Shown here: one piece after another, positions 30,728-37,440 of the stretch
Layout: each line of letters begins with the position of its first letter
Position numbering within the stretch: position 1 is the first letter of the stretch
Virus record (IMG/VR): IMGVR_UViG_3300044529_000032
Location: 1-42,982 of that record
Length of the DNA: 42,982 nucleotides
Strand: one strand, 5' to 3'
Source: a virus
Notes under the pieces: generated by a model
What the model was told of the DNA's origin: nothing
Database searches by the model: none
What the model saw: only the letters and a program-made list of their open reading frames with translations
Position numbers and translations under genes: made by a program

Positions 30728-30960
30728 GCGGACCTCCGAGTGCCGTGCGCCGCAGCGTGCGCCAGTCGGTCGTACATCTTATCCTCGTCCCCGACTAAGC
30801 AGACTCGCTGCTCATGCAGAAAGTCATGGGCGAGAATGTCCGCCACGTCTGCCGCGCCGTAGTGTCCAGCCTTCATCACATCGTCGGTGTAGCCACACCG
30901 ACCCGAACGCCACCACAGCTTTTTGTCCAGAGCGTAGAGCAAGTATCGTGTATCGGTCAT
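30724..30960 (-). CDS. Small protein first in a promoter-driven operon
   Basis: 78 residues from ATG 30960, which has GGAG 8 nt upstream; a GTG at 30963 is the alternative. Strands and helices (TRYLLYALDKKLWWRS, DVADILAHDFLHEQRVCLVG) give a compact fold without recognised motif. It is the first gene after the promoter at 30989-31017, whose -10 box lies inside a perfect 15-bp palindrome, so it is likely to be expressed early and under repressor control. Confidence 0.75.
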   Translation of the reverse strand: MTDTRYLLYALDKKLWWRSGRCGYTDDVMKAGHYGAADVADILAHDFLHEQRVCLVGDEDKMYDRLAHAAAHGTRRSA

Positions 30961-30987
30961 CACACCAACTCCGTTAGGGTATGGGAG

Positions 30988-31002
30988 AAGTGTAATACAC
31001 TT
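30988..31002 (-). promoter_or_regulatory. Operator-like palindrome overlapping the -10 box
   Basis: The 15-mer AAGTGTAATACACTT is perfect except for its central base (AAGTGTA on each side). It covers the -10 hexamer TACACT. A dimeric repressor bound here would block the promoter. The binding protein is unknown; the small HTH protein at 37441-37662 and the RHH proteins are candidates. Confidence 0.75.
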
Positions 31003-31017
31003 GTCTTACGTTGTCAA
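30989..31017 (-). promoter_or_regulatory. Sigma70-like promoter of the 30960 operon
   Basis: A perfect -35 box TTGACA (31017-31012) lies 17 bases from TACACT (30994-30989). It drives the leftward chain from 30960. A 5' leader of about 20-25 nt contains the GGAG site. Confidence 0.8.
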
Positions 31018-31319
31018 GTGGGGCTATTGGGTGAGGGTGGCAGAGCGGCCCCCGACTCCAAAATGACACCGACTGGGTAGATGAACCCGACGCCAAACTT
31101 CACGATCTCATCGAGCGCGGCTTCGGCATCTTCCTTCGTTCGGCAGAGGCCGACAAAGTTCTGGTGGCGGTCGTAAGCCACGTAGCCAACGATTTCCGGT
31201 GCTGTCGTGGTGGGCAGAGCGGCGCCCGATGCAAGCCGTTCAGGAAATCCCATCTCCTCGGACTTCGTGTGGAAGCGACCGCACTGGCAGACCCATCCTT
31301 CGACTTCAGGGGAACTCAT
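31014..31319 (-). CDS. Protein with zinc motif and repeated SGAALP peptide
   Basis: 101 residues from ATG 31319. The N terminus carries C-Q-C-G-R-F-H. The peptide ASGAALPTTT occurs near residue 30 and ESGAALPPSP near the C terminus. Between them a small alpha/beta core reads VGYVAYDRHQNFVGLCR and KFGVGFIYPVGVI. The SGAALP tags also occur in neighbouring genes as gene-junction sequence. Its stop overlaps the -35 box of the next operon. The function is unknown. Confidence 0.7.
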   Translation of the reverse strand: MSSPEVEGWVCQCGRFHTKSEEMGFPERLASGAALPTTTAPEIVGYVAYDRHQNFVGLCRTKEDAEAALDEIVKFGVGFIYPVGVILESGAALPPSPNSPT

Positions 31320-31515
31320 AGCCGACGATCTCCTTGCACGCCCAACAAATCAGCGCGCAGTAGTGGCGATATTTGAATGGAGGCCACGAGAAGAGCGTGA
31401 CCGGCGAACGTTGCACTTGACCACGCAAAAATGGCTCGAACGGCGCAACGCCACACTTGGGGCACGATGCGAGCGCACACGGCGCACCATCGAGTATCGC
31501 CGTCTCAATCGGCAT
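31306..31515 (-). CDS. Small zinc-ribbon protein
   Basis: 69 residues from ATG 31515. The Cys pairs C-x2-C at residues 17-20 (ALASCPKCGVAP) and C-x4-C-x2-C at the end (HYCALICWACKEIVGYE) make a likely zinc ribbon. It overlaps the Lar-like gene by 11 bp and the following gene by 14 bp. It is in the repeat-rich accessory region. The partner is unknown. Confidence 0.72.
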   Translation of the reverse strand: MPIETAILDGAPCALASCPKCGVAPFEPFLRGQVQRSPVTLFSWPPFKYRHYCALICWACKEIVGYEFP

Positions 31516-31924
31516 CGTGCGTTGCGTCTGTCGTGGTGGGCAGAGCGGCGCACTGCGCGACGGCCCGACGGTTCCACGCTTCGATTGCTTCGCGCTCAGT
31601 CGGCTTCGCAAGGCTCTGATGTGCGCCGCAGGAGCCGCACTCAGTCAGCCACCCTGCTAGACGCTTTGACGTGAACGGCCTCGTCGTGGTGCATCCAAAC
31701 GGGCACGGCTCCGGTGTCCACGCTCCCGCTGATGCCCCCGCCACAGACTCCCGCGGCTGTGGGGGCAGAGCGGCGCACTGCGCGACGGCCCGACGATTCT
31801 GCAAGAAATCGCGGCAATCCCAGAGCAGCTCGCGCACCTTCGCGTGTTCCATGTGCTCAGGATTCCATGCGCCACCAACCGCGAGATATTGCGTGATGCG
31901 TGCCGCGAGTTGTTCGGCAGTCAT
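31505..31924 (-). CDS. Fusion protein with Lar-like restriction-alleviation zinc domain
   Basis: 139 residues from ATG 31924, overlapping the preceding stop by ATGA. Residues 1-46 are a helical early-protein domain (MTAEQLAARITQYLAVGG...HMEHAKVRELLWDCRDFL). Residues 72-120 have Cys 74, 78, 96 and 99 with the pattern CPFGC, ECGSCGA, then EAIEAWNRR, as in the Lar family that relieves restriction. The repeat NRRAVAQCAALP appears after each domain, and a junction peptide SVAGASAGAWTP lies between. It looks like two genes joined through repeats. Restriction alleviation is a family-based inference. Confidence 0.78.
   Translation of the reverse strand: MTAEQLAARITQYLAVGGAWNPEHMEHAKVRELLWDCRDFLQNRRAVAQCAALPPQPRESVAGASAGAWTPEPCPFGCTTTRPFTSKRLAGWLTECGSCGAHQSLAKPTEREAIEAWNRRAVAQCAALPTTTDATHDAD
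31538..31570 (-). repeat. 33-bp direct repeat, copy 1 (RRAVAQCAALP)
   Basis: The 33 bases at 31538-31570 are identical to 31763-31795. On the minus strand both encode RRAVAQCAALP, once at the end of each domain of the Lar-like fusion. Confidence 0.9.
31710..31747 (-). repeat. 38-bp direct repeat, copy 1 (SVAGASAGAWTP)
   Basis: Identical over 38 bases to 32658-32695. Encodes SVAGASAGAWTP in the Lar-like fusion, between its two domains. A 17-bp part also occurs at 33492-33508. Confidence 0.9.
31763..31795 (-). repeat. 33-bp direct repeat, copy 2 (RRAVAQCAALP)
   Basis: Partner of 31538-31570; 225 bp apart. Follows the N-terminal helical domain. Confidence 0.9.
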
Positions 31925-32238
31925 GCGCCGACAGTCGTTGAGCGATCGTAGACGGACACGCCGCCGTCCTTCGCCTGAAGTGCCTTGCCACACCGTCCGC
32001 TCGCATCTTCGAGGTGACGGTAGGCCAGCATGAGATTCGCGATCATCTCGCCGCGATCTTCGACGCCGTCCGTCTCCCCCTTGTAGTTCTTGGTGTCGGT
32101 GATCGTGGTTTTTAGGAACGCCGCGATTTGTTTGATGGCACGGCGGTGGTCGTTCACCTTCTCCGCGAACGTCGGCTCGCGCATGGGGATCGTCTGCCCG
32201 AGGCTCGCGCCCGTTGTTCCATCCTGTCCGTCGATCAT
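31921..32238 (-). CDS. Possible Acb2/Tad1-like hairpin protein
   Basis: 105 residues from ATG 32238. A helical core (REPTFAEKVNDHRRAIKQIA) leads to GEMIANLMLAYRHLEDASGR and CGKALQAKDGGVSVYDRS. The last two helices, with Tyr-Arg-His-Leu-Glu-Asp-Ala and Gly-Gly-Val-Ser-Val-Tyr-Asp, resemble a phage hairpin family I associate with Acb2/Tad1 domain annotations, which sequester cyclic nucleotide or gcADPR immune signals. This is recollection, not a search. A plain small helical phage protein is the alternative. It is linked by ATGA to the Lar-like gene. Confidence 0.75.
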   Translation of the reverse strand: MIDGQDGTTGASLGQTIPMREPTFAEKVNDHRRAIKQIAAFLKTTITDTKNYKGETDGVEDRGEMIANLMLAYRHLEDASGRCGKALQAKDGGVSVYDRSTTVGA

Positions 32239-32468
32239 TTTCCGCTCCGTTTGAGTCGTGAGCCTACGCGATACCTCCCGCCAACGATGTCAAGAAATCC
32301 GTACTTCACCATCTGGCTAACGTGGTGCTTCACCTTCTGCGGCGACGTGCTGCGCGGCAATCCCGCCACCCGAGCCACCTCACGCAACGACAGATCGTCT
32401 ATTCCCTTCCCCGCCGCCACGTCTAGAATCGCTTGCTGAATCGGGTGCGCCGCGATCAGATACTTCAT
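32235..32468 (-). CDS. Winged-helix regulator
   Basis: 77 residues from ATG 32468, overlapping the upstream stop by ATGA. A recognisable winged helix: LREVARVAGLPRSTSPQKVK, then HHVSQMVKYGFLDIVGGRYR. The last basic strand (VGSRLKRSGK) could be the wing. Likely a transcription regulator of the accessory operon; target unknown. Confidence 0.8.
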   Translation of the reverse strand: MKYLIAAHPIQQAILDVAAGKGIDDLSLREVARVAGLPRSTSPQKVKHHVSQMVKYGFLDIVGGRYRVGSRLKRSGK

Positions 32469-32707
32469 GTGCCCATGAGGGGATCAGGTACCATGCCATG
32501 TCGTGACCACTCCACGACCTCGACAATCCGTGCCTCGGCATACTCACGCGCCCAATCACAATCCACGACCAAAGGATCATCACCGCGCCGAGTATCCGCC
32601 AAATACATCCGGCGTTCGACCATCTGTGTATACGTGGCGCTAGCCAGCATCGGCATGTCCGGTGTCCACGCTCCCGCTGATGCCCCCGCCACAGAGTTGT
32701 CAGTCAT
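32465..32707 (-). CDS. Small hypothetical protein with repeated tag
   Basis: 80 residues from ATG 32707. Residues 4-16 are NSVAGASAGAWTP, shared with the Lar-like fusion. The body contains MVERRMYLADTRRGDDPLVV and REYAEARIVEVVEWSRHGMV. It overlaps the cytosine methyltransferase by 8 bp and the winged-helix gene by ATGA. Family unknown. Confidence 0.72.
   Translation of the reverse strand: MTDNSVAGASAGAWTPDMPMLASATYTQMVERRMYLADTRRGDDPLVVDCDWAREYAEARIVEVVEWSRHGMVPDPLMGT
32658..32695 (-). repeat. 38-bp direct repeat, copy 2 (SVAGASAGAWTP)
   Basis: Partner of 31710-31747; encodes the N terminus of the 80-residue gene immediately after its start. Confidence 0.9.
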
Positions 32708-33485
32708 TTGATACCTCTCTCGGGTAGTAGGCGTGGGCGATGTGTTGAGCCAGGGCTGGCGGAATCTTCGCGATCTTTGCGCTCGCCATTTTGCGCTGCT
32801 TGGATTTGGAGCCGTACTTTCTACTGACGGTGCTTTCGCCGAGCCGAGCGCTGATCTCTGAGGGCAGTTTGCGGCCTTCTGCAACGGCTCCAGCGAGGCG
32901 TGTGAAATCCAGCCCAGGCACATGGCGCGGATCGCTCGGCGGGTACCACGATACGCCGCTGCCGAGTTTCGCCGAACGATGCGGAATCGGCATGATGGCA
33001 GGCACGTCACCCCACAAGTGAAAGCTCCCGAAGTTCCACGCCGATCGACCGACCCACGGAATCGCGCCGCGGACGTTCTCCTGAATCATCGGAATGAATC
33101 GGCCGGCGGCTTCGCACGCTTCCCGCTGGATACGCTTCGGTGCCCCAAAAAGACTGTTCAACGCCTCAATCGTGCGATACCCCTCGTACTTCTCGGGGAA
33201 CTCGTCCTGACCTCGGAGCGCCCGCGCGATCTGCTTGGCCCGTGTCCACGGCATCGCCATGTAGCTGTACGCCTGGCAGGGTGAGGACGCGACGATGCAC
33301 CGCGCGTCTTTCAACTGCCGACCGTGAAGCGTCAACACGTCCTGCAACACCAGCTGTGCCGGATAGCGATGCTCCCCGTAGACGTGCTGCTCAATGTCGA
33401 AGCCGATCACGTCCCAGCCTTCGGCGAGGAAGCCCTCTGTCCAGCCTCCTAGACCCGCGAAGAGGTCGATGCAGAGCGGTTTCAC
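32700..33485 (-). CDS. C5-cytosine DNA methyltransferase
   Basis: 261 residues from GTG 33485, sharing GTGA with the preceding 30-residue gene. Motif I is DLFAGLGGW (residues 7-15), motif IV has PCQ at 69-71 with the catalytic cysteine, and motif VI is ENV at 136-138. It transfers methyl groups from AdoMet to C5 of cytosine. It is shorter than bacterial enzymes such as M.HhaI, with a reduced target-recognition part, but key motifs are intact. Together with the DPPY enzyme it may shield phage DNA from restriction. No paired nuclease is visible. Confidence 0.92.
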   Translation of the reverse strand: MKPLCIDLFAGLGGWTEGFLAEGWDVIGFDIEQHVYGEHRYPAQLVLQDVLTLHGRQLKDARCIVASSPCQAYSYMAMPWTRAKQIARALRGQDEFPEKYEGYRTIEALNSLFGAPKRIQREACEAAGRFIPMIQENVRGAIPWVGRSAWNFGSFHLWGDVPAIMPIPHRSAKLGSGVSWYPPSDPRHVPGLDFTRLAGAVAEGRKLPSEISARLGESTVSRKYGSKSKQRKMASAKIAKIPPALAQHIAHAYYPREVSND

Positions 33486-33574
33486 GTCGTGGCTCCCGCT
33501 GATGCCCCGCGAGTCACTTCCAGCACGGTCATTTTCGGGGCTGTCTCTGGGGCAGACGCGCCGTGATTAGACAT
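33482..33574 (-). CDS. 30-residue junction peptide gene
   Basis: A 30-codon frame starts at ATG 33574, overlapping the upstream stop by 8 bp, and ends in GTGA at the methyltransferase start. It begins [15 protein letters not shown] and ends VTRGASAGATT, with two GASA motifs. The second is encoded by 17 bases (33492-33508) shared with the 38-bp repeats. It behaves like the mini-ORF couplers elsewhere. Translation is plausible; function is unknown. Confidence 0.55.
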   Translation of the reverse strand: MSNHGASAPETAPKMTVLEVTRGASAGATT

Positions 33575-34361
33575 TCGCTTTCCGTCCAACTTCGCACATC
33601 GCAAGAATTAGCTCGCAGAATGACGCCTGAAGCACGGTCACGGTCGGGGCGAGCGATGTGTGCGCGGCAGCCCTCGCGGCAGCACCCGCGGCAGCCCTCG
33701 CGGCAGCACTCGCGGCAGCCCTCGCGGCATCCCACGCGGCAGCACTCGCGGCATCCCTCGCGGCAGCCCTCGCGGCATCCCACGCGGCAGCACTCGCGGC
33801 AGCCCTCGCGGCAGCCCTCGCGGCATCCCACGCGGCATCCCACGCGGCATCCCACGCGGCAGCACTCGCGGCAGCACTCGCGGCATCCCTCGCGGCATCC
33901 CTCGCGGCAGCCCTCGCGGCAGCACTCGCGGATCGTGCCGCGTCGAGAGTCGGCTGCGCGGCTTTCGCGGTCACGGCGTCTACAATCCGCGCGACCGCCT
34001 CCAAGTGCTCGGCCTCTTTCGTCAGACCAGCGAGCCGAAGAAACGCCGGCGTGTGCACGCGCACGAGCCAATCCGTGGCCATCCACGCGCGGACTTCCTC
34101 ATCTTCCGGCGTGGTCGCCGTACCGATAATCTGCGGCACCAACGGCTTCAGCAGTTCGGTGCGCGGAGGATCTCCGAGCGAATCGTTCCACGACCGGAGC
34201 GCGGCGGAAATGACGAGCGACACACACACCGGATGATCCGAATGTTTCTCGCCTGCGACCCATGCCACGGCCTCCATCACACACAACTGCTTCCCGCGTC
34301 GATCGTGCCCACCACTCGCAAAGCGGAGATCGGCAATCTTGGATACGTCAATCGTTTTCAT
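33567..34361 (-). CDS. Hypothetical protein with Ala-rich tandem-repeat helix
   Basis: 264 residues from ATG 34361 with GGAG 6-7 nt upstream. The first 125 residues are a globular domain ([38 protein letters not shown]). Residues about 140-235 are an Ala repeat of 4-residue units such as AWDA, ARDA and ASAA, probably a long amphipathic helix with Asp, Arg and Trp at regular positions. I recall hypothetical phage proteins with this same globular domain and AWDA tail. Function is unknown. The DNA repeat may vary in copy number. Confidence 0.82.
   Translation of the reverse strand: MKTIDVSKIADLRFASGGHDRRGKQLCVMEAVAWVAGEKHSDHPVCVSLVISAALRSWNDSLGDPPRTELLKPLVPQIIGTATTPEDEEVRAWMATDWLVRVHTPAFLRLAGLTKEAEHLEAVARIVDAVTAKAAQPTLDAARSASAAARAAARDAARDAASAAASAAAWDAAWDAAWDAARAAARAAASAAAWDAARAAARDAASAAAWDAARAAASAAARAAAGAAARAAAHTSLAPTVTVLQASFCELILAMCEVGRKANV
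33660..33935. repeat. 12-bp tandem repeat within the Ala-rich gene
   Basis: About 22 copies of a 12-bp unit (CTCGCGGCAGCC with CTCGCGGCATCC and CTCGCGGCAGCA variants). Because 12 is a multiple of 3, gain or loss of units would keep the frame. Confidence 0.95.
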
Positions 34362-34424
34362 CGGGTACTCCAGTTGGGGCTCGCCGTTCGGCCTTCTCGG
34401 GCTTGGGACAGGCCGTGGCGAGCG

Positions 34425-35066
34425 TCACGCGTCATCCTCGGACGTTCCACGTGAAACGCCCAAGTCCGTGAGCACGCCCGCCAGCGCCGCCCGGATCGGC
34501 GTGGCGCCCGCCGGCGCGTCTCCCTCCATCCCCTCCGGCAGTCGGACCCTCGCCGTCGCGCGCTCGAGCGCCTTATTGCGGGCACTCGTCACCTCGGTGT
34601 ACGTCTCCCGGAGCTTCGTGAGCACGGACACCCACGCGGCGTTCGGGTCCCGCGGTGGCTCCTCCATGACTTCGAGGCACATGTCGTCCAAGTGCTCAAC
34701 GTCTACGGCGCGGACGATGGAGCCCTTGAAGTCCACACCGCCAGCCAGCAGCGCCGCGGTCATCTGTCGGGACACGTCGGCCCGATGGGCAGGCGTGAGG
34801 TTCCGGGAGAACGTGGCCATGAACCGCGTGACCACCGGCGACGGCGTGACGGACGGGAGGATGGTAGCAGGGAGTGACGGCTTGGGTGTCGGCGCCGGGA
34901 TCGGTTCCATCACCGGTTCCCGTACCGGCTCCGCCATCAGTCGCCGGATACACTCCGAGATCGTTTCCCGCTTCCCCTGTCGGCGTTGAACAGATTTCCA
35001 CTCAGCCTCGGAAAGTCGGATGCCAACGTACCGAGAACGTTTTACACCCGCATGTCGTTTGGTCAT
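34425..35066 (-). CDS. Ribbon-helix-helix DNA-binding protein
   Basis: 213 residues if started at ATG 35066; an earlier ATG at 35078 overlaps the promoter's -10 box and is unlikely. Residues 13-46 read SRYVGIRLSEAEWKSVQRRQ then GKRETISECIRRLM, an RHH fold. A Pro-rich linker (PIPAPTPKPSLP) follows, then a helical C-terminal domain. It may be a regulator of early genes or a partition-like protein. The start codon lies at the predicted transcript start, suggesting a leaderless message. Confidence 0.78.
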   Translation of the reverse strand: MTKRHAGVKRSRYVGIRLSEAEWKSVQRRQGKRETISECIRRLMAEPVREPVMEPIPAPTPKPSLPATILPSVTPSPVVTRFMATFSRNLTPAHRADVSRQMTAALLAGGVDFKGSIVRAVDVEHLDDMCLEVMEEPPRDPNAAWVSVLTKLRETYTEVTSARNKALERATARVRLPEGMEGDAPAGATPIRAALAGVLTDLGVSRGTSEDDA

Positions 35067-35073
35067 GGTGTTC

Positions 35074-35103
35074 AACATACAGGCGCGAGCATCGCTTTGT
35101 CAA
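35074..35103 (-). promoter_or_regulatory. Sigma70-like promoter, leaderless start
   Basis: TTGACA (35103-35098), 18-base spacer, TATGTT (35079-35074). Seven bases separate the -10 box from ATG 35066, so transcription should begin at or next to the start codon. The spacer contains the short palindrome GCGA-TGC-TCGC. Confidence 0.78.
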
Positions 35104-35411
35104 ACATTAGCGAACTCTGGCGAGACGTAGACCTGTTGCGCGTTCCGCTGGCCGTTGGTGCGTGTGCGCCCTGTGGCGACCAGTCCAGCCGCCTTCGGCA
35201 CCGCGGCGAGCCAGGAGAGCGCCCGCTGATCTTTCTCGGCGCCGGTGCACCGTCCGGCCGCAATCGCGAGGCGACGGGTGTCGAACGCGGTCACGCCGAA
35301 CGCGCCCTTCCGGTCGGCAAGCGCGCGGAGTCTCGGGGCGACCGTCGCGATCGCCTCCTTGACTTCCTGTTCTCGAAAGAGCGAGGGCTGGTAATCGGTC
35401 GATGGCGTCAT
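35100..35411 (-). CDS. Small hypothetical protein
   Basis: 103 residues from ATG 35411, overlapping the 32-residue gene's stop by ATGA. Helices (EVKEAIATVAPRLRALADRK) and a basic second half (TRRLAIAAGRCTGAEKDQRA) end in NAQQVYVSPEFANV. Its 3' end overlaps the next promoter's -35 box. The body could be a small DNA-binding domain. No family was recognised. Confidence 0.72.
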   Translation of the reverse strand: MTPSTDYQPSLFREQEVKEAIATVAPRLRALADRKGAFGVTAFDTRRLAIAAGRCTGAEKDQRALSWLAAVPKAAGLVATGRTRTNGQRNAQQVYVSPEFANV

Positions 35412-35506
35412 AGCCCCAGCCCAATTCCACCGAACCGGCGGACATCTTCCGGCCAGCGGGGTTCCCACAAGAGGAGCCAGCGGAGGGTGTTGAGGATCTG
35501 TCTCAT
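35408..35506 (-). CDS. 32-residue Trp/Arg-rich gene
   Basis: A 32-codon frame from ATG 35506 to TGA 35408, with ATGA overlaps at both ends. It begins MRQILNTLRWLLLWEPRW, amphipathic with Trp and Arg, and ends in a Gly-rich segment. The overlap chain supports translation. Function is unknown. Confidence 0.6.
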   Translation of the reverse strand: MRQILNTLRWLLLWEPRWPEDVRRFGGIGLGL

Positions 35507-35643
35507 GGCTTCACGATGCGGACGGTGCAGGTGGGGTTCGGATCGACCGTCAAACGATCGGGCCGCGTCACCAACCAGATGTGTTCGACCGTGAAGAGCA
35601 GCACGAGCGCGCCGAGGAAGAGCTTGGAGTAGTCGCGGGTCAT
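35503..35643 (-). CDS. Small single-pass membrane protein
   Basis: 46 residues from ATG 35643, overlapping the previous stop by ATGA. A hydrophobic segment KLFLGALVLLFTVEHIWLVT follows a short polar head. The tail is polar (RPDRLTVDPNPTCTVRIV). It lies in the recombination cluster. Its function is unknown. Confidence 0.7.
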   Translation of the reverse strand: MTRDYSKLFLGALVLLFTVEHIWLVTRPDRLTVDPNPTCTVRIVKP

Positions 35644-35828
35644 GCTTTGCGCCGTTCCGTCACGGTGACGATCACCTCGTACTCCGATTCGCACTCCGCT
35701 TGGAACCTCTTCACCGCGTCACTCTCGGAGAGCTGTTTCAGGCTGTCAAGCCGGCCTTCGATGTCGAGTTTCCACCCGCCGGGGAACGTGTAGGTGGTCG
35801 TCTCGTTCTCGTGCGTGTCCACTGGCAT
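35640..35828 (-). CDS. Small beta/alpha hypothetical protein
   Basis: 62 residues from ATG 35828. It has a strand region (TTTYTFPGGWKLDIEGRLDS) then a helix (LKQLSESDAVKRFQAE) and ends with a basic strand (YEVIVTVTERRKA). It follows the ERF gene by 4 bp. No motif was recognised. Confidence 0.72.
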   Translation of the reverse strand: MPVDTHENETTTYTFPGGWKLDIEGRLDSLKQLSESDAVKRFQAECESEYEVIVTVTERRKA

Positions 35829-35832
35829 CGTC

Positions 35833-36549
35833 TTACGCCTCCGCGAGTGCAGGATGGGCCTTCTCGAAATCGTTCAGGTCGCGCCGGCGCTCGAGTTCCT
35901 CTTCCATCGCGCGCGCGTATGCCGCGGCCGACTTGCCTGCCTGTCCTGACGCCCGCGTGTACGCTTCCGTGATCGCCTCGGTGGGCACACCGCGCAGCGG
36001 CTGGCCCTTGTACTGCTCCAACCCTTTGAGGGGCGGGAAGGGGATTTTAGAGGGCTCCGTGACCTGCTGCGCGTTGATCTCGCGGGACGCCGCGCGGGAT
36101 TCGCGCTTCTGCTGCTGGCTGGCGCGGTTCCCGTCGTCGTCCTCGTCCGTCGTCAGCGCGAGCAGGGCCGACAGCCCGTACCGGCGCAGGTAGGTGATGA
36201 CGCTCCCCGCCGTCTGCGCCGTCGCCTTCCGCTCCTTGCCGTCCTTGCTGTTCTGCTCCGCGATCGGCGCATAGACGATGTTCTCCACCCACTGCCCGGA
36301 GACGTGAATCAGGCGGGTTTTCATCGCCAGCAACGTGACACCGGCCGCATCGTGTGGATCGTCGCCGCCCTGAATCAGAAAGAGCTCGTGCTTCGCCAGC
36401 AACGGGCGCGCGTAGTCCGTGATCGCCGCCAATGTCGCATACGTCGAGTTCAGCATCGGGTTTTTCGCGTCCTTCACCACCGGCTGAATCTCCCGCTGGA
36501 CGTTCAAGAGCGCGGCGACCACGAGCTCGTGTTTCGCGGAAAAGCGCAT
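35833..36549 (-). CDS. ERF-family single-strand-annealing recombinase
   Basis: 238 residues from ATG 36549. The ERF hallmark lies at residues 113-141: TAGSVITYLRRYGLSALLAL then TTDEDDDGN. The N-terminal domain (NVQREIQPVVKDAKNPMLNS, YATLAAITDYARPLLAKHEL) is also typical. ERF proteins anneal complementary strands in phage recombination and circularisation. It works with the DEDD exonuclease upstream and possibly with RusA. No SSB gene was recognised nearby. Confidence 0.92.
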   Translation of the reverse strand: MRFSAKHELVVAALLNVQREIQPVVKDAKNPMLNSTYATLAAITDYARPLLAKHELFLIQGGDDPHDAAGVTLLAMKTRLIHVSGQWVENIVYAPIAEQNSKDGKERKATAQTAGSVITYLRRYGLSALLALTTDEDDDGNRASQQQKRESRAASREINAQQVTEPSKIPFPPLKGLEQYKGQPLRGVPTEAITEAYTRASGQAGKSAAAYARAMEEELERRRDLNDFEKAHPALAEA

Positions 36550-36551
36550 CG

Positions 36552-37214
36552 TTAGTTCCCTCCGAAGAACGGGAGAAGGCGATCGTACATGGCGCGCGTA
36601 TTCGTGCGATCCGACTCACAGTAGTCCTGGATCACGTCGTGCTGGCCCTCTCGATACATCCACGCCACCATGCCCCCGTCGATCCCGTCCGGCTTGCCCG
36701 CCAACCCGAAGAACTTCGCCCACTCATCGAGTCCTTCCTTCGACATCAGGTCCCCGTTCAGGAGCACTGACTTCACGTCGAAGTGCTGCCAGTGGTCGTA
36801 CTTCTTGAACCACTGGCGAATGAGGGATGGCGCAATCGATGGACCGATCCCGTTGGCGAGCGAGCGCACCAGCAGGAACCGGAGGTCGAAGGTGCCGTTC
36901 CATGTCACCACCCGCCCCTCGGCCGCACGGATCTCGTCCCACGCCTTGACCAGCAGCGGCTTCTCGGCCGCTTCTGTCATCGCGTAGTGTGTCCCGTTGT
37001 CGGTCGAAAGGCAGAGGATGCGCCCGAGACGGGGGTTGACGGAGCACTCCTTCTCCCGCTTCGCGGCCCAATCCTTCGCGTTCCGCTCATGGAACCCGTC
37101 GATCGCTTCTGCCAACTTGTAATTCGACGGCGGGGCGAAAGCGTCCCGCGGGTACGGGGCTTCCATGCTCGCGATGAGCGGAAGCGTTTCGGTGTCTAGG
37201 CAGAGCGGCGTCAT
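36552..37214 (-). CDS. DEDD-family 3'-5' exonuclease
   Basis: 220 residues from ATG 37214, sharing ATGA with the small gene upstream and preceded by GGAG. The sequence has CLDTETLPL (Asp 7, Glu 9), VVTWNGTFDLRFLLV (Asp 110) and a YCESD site at 198-202. These fit the four acidic residues of a DnaQ/PolB-like exonuclease. Its place directly before ERF suggests it generates or trims single strands for annealing. No polymerase domain is fused. Confidence 0.88.
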   Translation of the reverse strand: MTPLCLDTETLPLIASMEAPYPRDAFAPPSNYKLAEAIDGFHERNAKDWAAKREKECSVNPRLGRILCLSTDNGTHYAMTEAAEKPLLVKAWDEIRAAEGRVVTWNGTFDLRFLLVRSLANGIGPSIAPSLIRQWFKKYDHWQHFDVKSVLLNGDLMSKEGLDEWAKFFGLAGKPDGIDGGMVAWMYREGQHDVIQDYCESDRTNTRAMYDRLLPFFGGN

Positions 37215-37351
37215 CTCCAACTCCTCGGCACCGGGCCCGTGCGGTCTATCCACGCCCGAACCTCGTGCTTCGTCGCCTGATACCGCTGCTCGAACCGCGC
37301 ATCCGATTCGAGGAGCATGTCGTCCAGCAGCGCGTCTAGTTCGCGGTCCAT
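37211..37351 (-). CDS. 46-residue helical protein
   Basis: A 46-codon frame from ATG 37351 ending in TGA at 37211 with ATGA overlap into the exonuclease start. The chain is helical with acidic residues in its first half (ELDALLDDMLLESDARFEQR) and a basic end. Good overlap and context support a real gene of unknown function. Confidence 0.68.
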   Translation of the reverse strand: MDRELDALLDDMLLESDARFEQRYQATKHEVRAWIDRTGPVPRSWR

Positions 37352-37440
37352 TGTTGGTCTCGGTGAAAAGGGTTACCTTCCCTGCGTTGGTCTCGCCCCG
37401 TCGTCCGCTCTGAACCAGCGGCGGCGGGGTTTCCCGCTTG

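Noticed and set aside
32281-32315. TTGACA on the minus strand at about 32288
   Set aside because: Spacing to any -10 box is wrong, and it lies in the coding region of the winged-helix gene.
33641-33940. CRISPR-like array at the Ala-rich repeat
   Set aside because: Units are contiguous without unique spacers and encode protein.
33658-34236. Long Ala/Ser/Arg frames on both strands over the 12-bp repeat
   Set aside because: Automatic openness of a repeat whose period is a multiple of 3; only the frame with a globular domain (33567-34361) is credible.
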